NCBI GenBank assembly: GCA_015486475.1
Contig: WFRO01000082.1
Span: 1-6,799, forward strand
Source of the DNA: Bacteroidales bacterium
Lineage (GTDB): Bacteria > Bacteroidota > Bacteroidia > Bacteroidales > VadinHA17
Direction of reading: 5' to 3'
DNA length: 6,799 bases
The translations under genes and the position numbers were made by a program. Position 1 is the first letter of the stretch, and every line of letters starts with the position of its first letter. The notes under the pieces are model-generated. The model ran no database searches and was not told where the DNA came from. It worked only from the letters and a program-made list of their open reading frames with translations. Positions 1 to 4,338 of the stretch are shown here, piece by piece.

Positions 1-439
1 CCAGGTCGACGCTGTGGTCGTAGATCAGGCCGGCGGCCCCGGCCAGCCCGAGCAGCAGCCCCAGGATATTGACCAGCAGCACATGGCTGCGGAAGAAGAG
101 CAGACCGATGATCAGCGTGAAGAGGGGGGTCAGGGAATTGAGGATGCCGGCAAGCGAGCTGTCGATGTGGGTCTGCGCCAGGGTGAAGAGATTGGCCGGG
201 ATGAGGTTGCCGATGATGCCGGAGATGATCAGCCACTGCCAGTGTTTCCGGTGTATCCTTTGGAGACGGGCCAGCATCACCGGCAGGAAAATTAGCCAGG
301 CAATGAAAAGACGCAGCGATGCCACATGCACAGAGCTGTACGAACGCAGCCCTTTTTTCATCAGGATGAAAGAACTGCCCCAGATCATCGAGATCAGCAG
401 CAGCAGGATCCATTGCCAGTGTTTTTTCCTCAGGTCCAT
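1..439 (-). CDS. EamA/DMT-family transporter, N-terminal half (partial, runs off left edge)
   Basis: The minus strand is open from ATG at 439-437 to the window edge (146 codons, no stop). The product begins MDLRKKHWQWILLLL and is very hydrophobic. It shows the layout of a first EamA repeat: a first membrane segment followed by IWGSSFILMKKGL, then VASLRLFIAWLIF, then SSLAGILNSLTPLFTLIIG, the usual proline-containing helix, and a last visible helix rich in Gly, Leu and Ala. Complete members have about 280-300 residues and ten membrane segments in two EamA repeats, so roughly half is present. The family moves small metabolites or amino acids across the inner membrane; the substrate cannot be read from sequence. 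The Glu often seen after the fourth helix is not evident here (FFRSHV). The start is supported by a promoter match TATCTTTG only 15 nt upstream. It is transcribed divergently from the aldehyde dehydrogenase. Confidence 0.85.
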   Translation of the reverse strand, partial: MDLRKKHWQWILLLLISMIWGSSFILMKKGLRSYSSVHVASLRLFIAWLIFLPVMLARLQRIHRKHWQWLIISGIIGNLIPANLFTLAQTHIDSSLAGILNSLTPLFTLIIGLLFFRSHVLLVNILGLLLGLAGAAGLIYDHSVDL

Positions 440-454
440 CGCCGGATTTTGGGA

Positions 455-462
455 CAAAGATA
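455..462 (-). promoter_or_regulatory. Bacteroidota-type -7 element for the EamA gene
   Basis: Read on the minus strand this is TATCTTTG, a full match to TAnnTTTG, the -7 consensus of the Bacteroidota primary sigma factor. It ends 15 nt before the ATG at 439, so the 5' leader would be only about ten nucleotides. I see no convincing TTG at the -33 position, where the sequence is GC-rich and overlaps the start of the 475-523 palindrome region. Confidence 0.5.
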
Positions 463-474
463 GTGAAGAAGCGC

Positions 475-523
475 GAAGCTTCCCGTCCGAACGGATGACT
501 TTGTTCATCCGGGCGGGGAAGCT
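475..523. repeat. Palindromic element copy 1, flanked by GAAGCT direct repeats
   Basis: The core at 481-517 (37 bp) starts TCCCGTCCGA and ends CCGGGCGGG. The outer arms CCGTCCG and CGGGCGG pair over seven positions with one G.U wobble in plus-strand RNA; an inner GATGA/TCATC helix extends the stem, leaving a short bulge. The core is bounded by GAAGCT at 475-480 and 518-523, and GAAGCT occurs again at 525-530. Because AAGCTT is itself palindromic, the flank can also be read as extra stem (AGCTTCCC with GGGAAGCT), so in this copy direct repeat and stem cannot be separated. A second copy of the core, with the same conserved ends and a different inner helix, lies at 2956-2984. It could act as an RNA hairpin or be a REP-like dispersed repeat. 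Confidence 0.7.
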
Positions 524-551
524 CGAAGCTTGAAATGTGAAAGAAGATCCT

Positions 552-710
552 CGAACCACCAACTACGAACCACCAACTACGAACTACGAACCACCAACCA
601 CCAACCACCAACTACGAACTACTAACCACGAACCACCAACTACGAACTACTAACCACGAACCACCAACTACGAACTACTAACCACGAACCACGAACCACG
701 AACTATGAAC
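552..710. repeat. Heptanucleotide tandem array, 22 full units
   Basis: From 552 to 705 the sequence is 22 uninterrupted 7-bp units that all fit C-[G/C/T]-A-A-C-[C/T]-A, followed by a partial unit TGAAC (706-710). Only positions 2 and 6 of the heptad vary. Within it, 608-691 is three exact copies of a 28-bp block of four heptads, so the array has grown by block duplication as well as by single units. The preceding sequence (524-551) has looser heptads in the same phase (CGAAGCT, TGAAATG, TGAAAGA). The top strand is almost free of G. The array fills most of the space between two divergent genes and ends 7 bp before the -7 element of the aldehyde dehydrogenase. Seven is not a multiple of three and no gene calls fit, so it is not coding. 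Confidence 0.95.
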
Positions 711-717
711 TTTTTAC

Positions 718-725
718 TAACTTTG
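718..725 (+). promoter_or_regulatory. Bacteroidota-type -7 element for the aldehyde dehydrogenase
   Basis: TAACTTTG is a full match to TAnnTTTG, ending 16 nt before the ATG at 742. The predicted leader is therefore about ten nucleotides, with the A-rich stretch TTCAAAAACAAGAG in place of a Shine-Dalgarno site. The region where a -33 TTG would be expected falls inside the last heptads of the 552-710 array and contains no TTG. Confidence 0.55.
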
Positions 726-741
726 TTCAAAAACAAGAGCC

Positions 742-2163
742 ATGGAAGAATATAAAATTTATGTGGCGGGGGAGTTCCGTACCACAGACACCCCGTTGCC
801 CGTATCCAACCCCTATAACGGAGAGGTCTTTGCCACGACGTGGCTGGCAGGGGCTGCCGAACTGGAGGAGGCCATCAAGGCCGCGCTGGCTGCCGGGGAG
901 GAGATGGCTGCCCTGCCGGTGTACAGGCGTTATGAGATCCTCTCGCAGATCTCCGATGCCCTGAAGAGCGACCGGGAGCGGCTGGCACGTGTGCTGGCGC
1001 AGGAGTCGGGCAAGCCCATGCGTTATGCCCTGGGCGAGCTGGACCGTGCCTCCCAGACCTTCCGTGTGGCCGCCGAGGAGAGCAAACGCCTGCCGGGAGA
1101 GTATATCTCCATCGACTGGACCCCGCCGGGGGCCGGCAAGGAAGGATGGGTGAAATATTTTCCCGTGGGGCTGATGGCCGGCATCTCCCCCTTCAACTTC
1201 CCCCTCAACCTGGCGGTGCACAAGATCGCACCGGCCATAGCCGCCGGCAACCCGGTCATCCTCAAACCCTCCCGCTCCACACCCCTCTCCACCCTGGAGC
1301 TGGCCCGCATCATTGACAAGACATCCCTCCCCCGGGGTGCTGTTTCCATCCTGCCCATGGATCGCGAAGCAGGCAACCAATTGGTGACCGATCCGCGCAT
1401 CAAAATGCTCAGCTTCACCGGATCCCCTGCCGTGGGCTGGAAAATGAAGAAAGAGGCCGGGAAGAAAAAGGTGCTCCTCGAGTTGGGCGGCAATGCCGGC
1501 GTCATCGTCTCCGATACGGCCGATATTGATCTGGCCGTGGCCAAATGTGTCATCGGCGGCTATGCCTATTCGGGACAGGTTTGTATCCACGTACAGCGGA
1601 TCTATGTGCAGGAGAGGATCTTTGATGAATTTGCGGAAAAATTCTCCGAAAAGGTGAGGAACCTGCGTTTCGGCGATCCGCTCGACCCGGAGACGGAGAT
1701 CTCGGTGATGATCGACGGGGAGAATGCGCAGCGCGTGCAGGAGTGGGTGGATGAGTCGGTGGAGCAGGGAGCCCGTATCCTGCTGGGAGGAAAGAAAAAG
1801 GATGCTTACTTCGAGCCGACCGTCTTGACAAAAACGGCTACCGAAATGAAAGTATGTTCCCTGGAGATCTTCGGGCCGGTGGTGACGCTGGAGCGATTCG
1901 GAGATTTCCATATGGCGGTGGACTTCATCAATGATTCAAGATACGGCCTGCAGGCCGGCGTTTTCACCAACCGTCTGGATGAGATGAACTTTGCCTTCAA
2001 CCACATCAAAGTGGGAGGAGTGATCATCAATGATGTGCCTACATTCCGGGTGGATCATATGCCGTATGGCGGGGTGAAAGATTCCGGATACGGCAGGGAA
2101 GGGGTGAAGTATTCCATCCATGAGATGATGGAGCCGCGCCTGCTCGTGAAAAATATCCTTTAA
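742..2163 (+). CDS. NAD(P)-dependent aldehyde dehydrogenase (ALDH superfamily, LactADH/ALDH21-like)
   Basis: This 473-residue protein has the full length of a soluble cytoplasmic aldehyde dehydrogenase, which oxidises an aldehyde to a carboxylic acid with NAD+ or NADP+. The visible landmarks are in canonical order: SPFNFPLN (149-156, oxyanion Asn152), the cofactor-binding ILKPS (173-177, Lys175), the FTGSPAVG turn of the Rossmann fold (225-232), the general base Glu247 in LELGGNAG, the catalytic Cys281 in GQVCIHVQRIYV, and EIFGPVV (375-381) with the cofactor-ribose Glu375. No key residue is missing. The CIHVQR context around the cysteine resembles the lactaldehyde dehydrogenase/ALDH21/y4uC-like group more than betaine or succinic-semialdehyde dehydrogenases, but that is a recollection of family patterns and the substrate remains open; non-phosphorylating glyceraldehyde-3-phosphate dehydrogenase is an alternative. 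The start is the first in-frame ATG after a promoter match. The gene looks monocistronic, ending in a hairpin at 2167-2206. Confidence 0.93.
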   Translation: MEEYKIYVAGEFRTTDTPLPVSNPYNGEVFATTWLAGAAELEEAIKAALAAGEEMAALPVYRRYEILSQISDALKSDRERLARVLAQESGKPMRYALGELDRASQTFRVAAEESKRLPGEYISIDWTPPGAGKEGWVKYFPVGLMAGISPFNFPLNLAVHKIAPAIAAGNPVILKPSRSTPLSTLELARIIDKTSLPRGAVSILPMDREAGNQLVTDPRIKMLSFTGSPAVGWKMKKEAGKKKVLLELGGNAGVIVSDTADIDLAVAKCVIGGYAYSGQVCIHVQRIYVQERIFDEFAEKFSEKVRNLRFGDPLDPETEISVMIDGENAQRVQEWVDESVEQGARILLGGKKKDAYFEPTVLTKTATEMKVCSLEIFGPVVTLERFGDFHMAVDFINDSRYGLQAGVFTNRLDEMNFAFNHIKVGGVIINDVPTFRVDHMPYGGVKDSGYGREGVKYSIHEMMEPRLLVKNIL

Positions 2164-2166
2164 AGA

Positions 2167-2206
2167 ATAAAACGGACATCCCGCAAGGAGTGAGGAGCCG
2201 TTTTAT
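2167..2206 (+). terminator. Terminator-like hairpin after the aldehyde dehydrogenase
   Basis: Four bases after the TAA stop, ATAAAACGG (2167-2175) pairs perfectly with CCGTTTTAT (2198-2206) around a 22-nt loop. The right arm carries its own T-run (TTTTAT), and an A-run follows, so it resembles an intrinsic terminator, although the loop is long and the T-run sits in the stem. The hairpin lies between two genes on the same strand and would separate their transcripts. Confidence 0.6.
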
Positions 2207-2216
2207 CAAAAAAACG

Positions 2217-2224
2217 TATATTTA
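2217..2224 (+). promoter_or_regulatory. Possible -7 element for the LysE-family gene
   Basis: TATATTTA matches TAnnTTTG at five of the six fixed positions, directly downstream of the terminator-like hairpin and 43 nt before the GTG at 2268. It is the best candidate in the gap, but it is AT-rich sequence where such matches arise by chance. Confidence 0.3.
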
Positions 2225-2240
2225 ACCCCTCTTTTCATTT

Positions 2241-2252
2241 TTCCCCGGGGAA
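2241..2252. promoter_or_regulatory. 12-bp perfect palindrome upstream of the LysE-family gene
   Basis: TTCCCCGGGGAA is a perfect palindrome ending 15 nt before the GTG start and lying just downstream of the possible -7 element. Its position fits a transcription-factor operator or a short hairpin near the start codon. No regulator gene is next to it, so a role is only suggested. Confidence 0.3.
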
Positions 2253-2267
2253 GTTAGATGACGTGTT

Positions 2268-2909
2268 GTGGAACTGAGCTATTTGTTTGAAGGATTTCTC
2301 ATTGGTATTCTGGTGTCATTTCCCATCGGGCCGGCAGGGATCAATATTGTCAATAAGACGCTCAGCCGGGGACGACGCGCCGGCTTTCTGGCGGCGCTGG
2401 GAGCTATGACGGCTGATATGATCTTCTCGCTGATCGCGGTGGTCGGTATCAGTTTTATCGTCACTTTCATAGAGGAAAAGGTCACGATCTTCCGCATCCT
2501 GGGGGGGGTGTTCGTGATCTTTATTGGGGTGCGGATCTTCCGGGAGGACCCGGCCCGCGTTTACCATGATACCGGCCGGGATACCGGCGTGAGTTTTGTG
2601 GATAATTATCTTACCTCCCTGCTGATGGTTATCTCCAATCCCATGACCCTGCTGGCCTATATCGCTATCTTTGCCGGGATCAATTACCCTTCCGGGATCC
2701 ATTTCATGGAAGGACCTGCCGTGACCATCCTCGGACTTGTCGTTGCCGCCTTTGCCTGGTGGTTCTCACTCACTTACTATCTGGATAAGTTCCGGTCGAA
2801 GGTAAGGTTACGCTTTATTTTCTGGTTCCAGAAGCTGGCAGGGATCCTGATCACCCTCTTCGGCCTGGCCCTGATCATCACGATGCTCCTGCCCAACAAA
2901 GGGTTGTAG
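2268..2909 (+). CDS. LysE/RhtB-family amino-acid-exporter-like membrane protein
   Basis: The 213-residue product is the usual size for LysE/RhtB exporters, inner-membrane proteins that expel amino acids or related metabolites by proton antiport. It begins with a hydrophobic segment (about 6-27) carrying the family signature FPIGPAGINIV, then ALGAMTADMIF (43-53), a third helix around 74-92, a hydrophilic loop (about 92-112), SNPMTLLAYIAIFAG (123-137; the family's conserved Asn-Pro helix), and helices near 150-172 and 186-207, giving six membrane segments. The substrate cannot be assigned. The start is GTG at 2268: the frame is closed by TGA at 2259-2261 and no in-frame ATG lies between, and GTG gives the expected short N-terminus before the first helix. 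A run of eight G at 2501-2508 falls in residues 78-81. The gene converges on phosphofructokinase, 167 bp between stops. Confidence 0.88.
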   Translation: MELSYLFEGFLIGILVSFPIGPAGINIVNKTLSRGRRAGFLAALGAMTADMIFSLIAVVGISFIVTFIEEKVTIFRILGGVFVIFIGVRIFREDPARVYHDTGRDTGVSFVDNYLTSLLMVISNPMTLLAYIAIFAGINYPSGIHFMEGPAVTILGLVVAAFAWWFSLTYYLDKFRSKVRLRFIFWFQKLAGILITLFGLALIITMLLPNKGL

Positions 2910-2920
2910 GCAAATAGTTA

Positions 2921-2997
2921 TGAGTTAGTAGTATCGAGTATCGGGTTTTGAGTATCCCCGTCCGACTGGCGTCAGCCGGGCGGAGAGTATCGGGTTA
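2921..2997. repeat. Heptad-periodic tract (CGAGTAT-like) interrupted by the palindrome
   Basis: From 2921 to 2955 the sequence divides into five loose 7-bp units: TGAGTTA, GTAGTAT, CGAGTAT, CGGGTTT and TGAGTAT. After the palindrome core at 2956-2984, the pattern resumes (AGAGTAT, CGGGTTA at 2984-2997). GAGTATCGGGTT occurs exactly at 2936-2947 and 2985-2996. The unit sequence differs from the 552-710 array, but the period is the same. The tract lies between convergent gene ends. Confidence 0.6.
2950..2990. repeat. Palindromic element copy 2, flanked by GAGTAT direct repeats
   Basis: The core at 2956-2984 (29 bp) starts CCCCGTCCGA and ends CCGGGCGGA, the same ends as the core at 481-517 and in the same orientation. 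The CCGTCCG/CGGGCGG outer helix carries the identical G.U position, then CTG pairs with CAG around a four-base loop. The core is bounded by GAGTAT at 2950-2955 and 2985-2990; these are direct and cannot pair, so here the flank is a true direct repeat. The element lies between the stops of two convergent genes, where its hairpin could also end transcription, though no T-run follows on either strand. Confidence 0.7.
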
Positions 2998-3034
2998 ATA
3001 ATTCGTTGTTAGTCGATCATTATTCCTCGTTTAC

Positions 3035-3062
3035 CCAGCACCTTGTAACCTGCAACCAGCAC
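3035..3062. repeat. Short four-unit heptad tract
   Basis: The units CCAGCAC (3035-3041), CTTGTAA, CCTGCAA and a second exact CCAGCAC (3056-3062) give a 7-bp register over 28 bp. This is weak alone, since four units can arise by chance, but it is the third stretch of 7-bp periodicity in the non-coding sequence of this window. Confidence 0.35.
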
Positions 3063-3076
3063 CCATTTAAGCTTCC

Positions 3077-4171
3077 TCAGTCTCCGAACGAGATGCCTAT
3101 CCCTTTGGCGGTCTTCACGAGGGCACAGTCGGGGGTGACCAGTTTCTCGCCGCCCACCACCTCGGAGAAGGGCACCGACACAATGTCGGGATGGCGGTAG
3201 GATACCATCCTGCCATAATCTTTATCCAGCACCATCTCGAAAGCTTTCACGCCGAACTCGGTAGCCAGGATGCGGTCGTAAGCGTTGGGGATACCTCCGC
3301 GCTGCAGGTGTCCCAGTACGGTCTCCCGCATATCGGCCTCAAAGCCGTTCTCTTTGAGCTCGCGCATCAGGCGTGCTGCCGCTCCCATGAGGCGCAGGTT
3401 CTCGTAGCCCACCTCGTCGCTCTTCTGTCCGGCGACATCGCCGCCGATGGGTTTGGCCCCTTCGGCGATCACCACGATGGCAAAACCACGGCCTTTGTTG
3501 TATCTCGATTCCAGACGTTCCACCACTTTGTTGATATCATAGGGTATCTCGGGGATGAGACACACCTCAGCACCTCCGGCAACGGCAGCATTCAGGGCGA
3601 TCCAGCCGGCATAGCGCCCCATCACCTCCAGGATAAGGGTACGGTTGTGGCTCTCGGCGGTGGAGACCAGCTTGTCCACCGCCTCGGTGGCGATCTGGAC
3701 AGCTGTCTGAAAACCGAAAGTAAAATCGGTGGCCAGCAGGTCGTTGTCGATGGTCTTGGGCACCCCGATGATGTTGAGGCCTTTTTCATAGAGGGCCTGC
3801 GAGATCTTTTGCGATCCTTCACCACCGATACTGATCACGGCGTCCACGCCCATGTAAGAAAGTTTCCTGATCATCTCGTCGGAACGGTCCACGTAATCCC
3901 AGGTGCCGTCGGGTTTCTTGACGGGCCAGGCGAACGGACCTCCTTTGTTGGTGGTACGTATGATGGTCCCTCCCTGCACATGGATGCCGGAGACTCTTTT
4001 TTCATCCAGCACGACGACCTCAGTGGGTTCCCGCAGGATACCGTCGAAAGCTTCTATGCTGCCGATCACTTCCCAGTCTTTTTCCTTGGCCGCCCTTTTG
4101 ACGATGGCACGGATCACTGCGTTCAGTCCGGGACAGTCCCCGCCACCGGTGGCTACTAATACTCTGTTCAT
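3077..4171 (-). CDS. pfkA: 6-phosphofructokinase (group A PFK, probably ATP-dependent)
   Basis: The 364-residue cytoplasmic enzyme phosphorylates fructose 6-phosphate to fructose 1,6-bisphosphate, the committed step of glycolysis. Motifs: GGGDCPGLNAVIR (9-21), SIGGEGS (114-120), PKTIDND (138-144; catalytic Asp142), MGR (184-186), AEG (236-238; substrate Glu237), and LGHLQRGG (286-293; His288, Arg291). Up to Glu237 the numbering runs 15 ahead of E. coli PfkA. Phosphoryl-donor markers: Gly119 stands where E. coli has Gly104, which favours ATP (PPi enzymes usually have Asp), while Lys139 stands at position 124, as in the mixed ATP/PPi clade. Glu118 replaces the usual Mg-binding Asp103. The loop after GGTII (about 72-96) is some ten residues longer than in E. 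coli PfkA and lacks its GSAR sequence. The enzyme is longer than PfkA (320) and typical of the mixed clade. Start is ATG at 4171 with a promoter match upstream. Confidence 0.93.
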   Translation of the reverse strand: MNRVLVATGGGDCPGLNAVIRAIVKRAAKEKDWEVIGSIEAFDGILREPTEVVVLDEKRVSGIHVQGGTIIRTTNKGGPFAWPVKKPDGTWDYVDRSDEMIRKLSYMGVDAVISIGGEGSQKISQALYEKGLNIIGVPKTIDNDLLATDFTFGFQTAVQIATEAVDKLVSTAESHNRTLILEVMGRYAGWIALNAAVAGGAEVCLIPEIPYDINKVVERLESRYNKGRGFAIVVIAEGAKPIGGDVAGQKSDEVGYENLRLMGAAARLMRELKENGFEADMRETVLGHLQRGGIPNAYDRILATEFGVKAFEMVLDKDYGRMVSYRHPDIVSVPFSEVVGGEKLVTPDCALVKTAKGIGISFGD

Positions 4172-4219
4172 GACTTTATTTTTTTATTGTCTTTCAAAAG
4201 ATATTCTCTTACCGGATTG

Positions 4220-4253
4220 CAAAAGTAGGATAAAACCGTCAATGTGGTTCAAA
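4220..4253 (-). promoter_or_regulatory. Promoter of the phosphofructokinase gene
   Basis: On the minus strand, TACTTTTG (4227-4220) fully matches TAnnTTTG, and TTTG (4253-4250) lies 22 nt upstream of it, close to the spacing of the Bacteroidota -33/-7 pair though slightly long. The expected transcript would have a leader of about 40 nt, A-rich near the ATG. This indicates that phosphofructokinase is transcribed on its own and not only by read-through from the acyltransferase. Confidence 0.6.
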
Positions 4254-4273
4254 AAACAGGTGGTAATTATTCA

Positions 4274-4309
4274 CCATCCTGCAAAATTTCCTGACAGGCG
4301 GCAGGATGG
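4274..4309. terminator. Inverted repeat between acyltransferase and phosphofructokinase
   Basis: CCATCCTGC (4274-4282) and GCAGGATGG (4301-4309) are a perfect 9-bp inverted repeat around an 18-nt loop that itself contains CCTG-A-CAGG. It lies about 30 bp after the acyltransferase stop and upstream of the phosphofructokinase promoter, where a terminator is expected. There is no T-run after the stem on the minus strand, so a factor-dependent or weak terminator, or a regulatory site, is equally possible. Confidence 0.4.
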
Positions 4310-4338
4310 CAGGAGGACCGGGCCGTTTCGGAAGGGGT

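Noticed and set aside
14..533. Two plus-strand open frames near the left edge
   Set aside because: They lie opposite the EamA gene, which is open on the minus strand over the whole stretch and has clear membrane-transporter sequence.
552..710. Heptad array as a CRISPR array
   Set aside because: Units are 7 bp and contiguous, with no spacers, and there are no cas genes.
552..710. Heptad array as telomere-like or G-quadruplex DNA
   Set aside because: The reverse strand reads T[A/G]GTT[G/C/A]G, which looks telomere-like, but it has no GGG runs, so a standard quadruplex is not expected.
727..1911. Long minus-strand open frame (394 codons) opposite the aldehyde dehydrogenase
   Set aside because: It lies antisense to a gene with every ALDH catalytic motif in place. 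Its translation is His-, Gly- and Arg-rich without recognisable domains, as expected of the opposite strand of GC-rich coding sequence.
3006..3200. Small plus-strand frame (64 codons) over the end of phosphofructokinase
   Set aside because: It overlaps the 3' end of a well-supported gene on the other strand, has no promoter match and no recognisable features.
3191..4159. Long plus-strand open frame (322 codons) opposite phosphofructokinase
   Set aside because: Antisense to an intact gene with all PFK motifs; composition is His- and Asp-rich and not protein-like.
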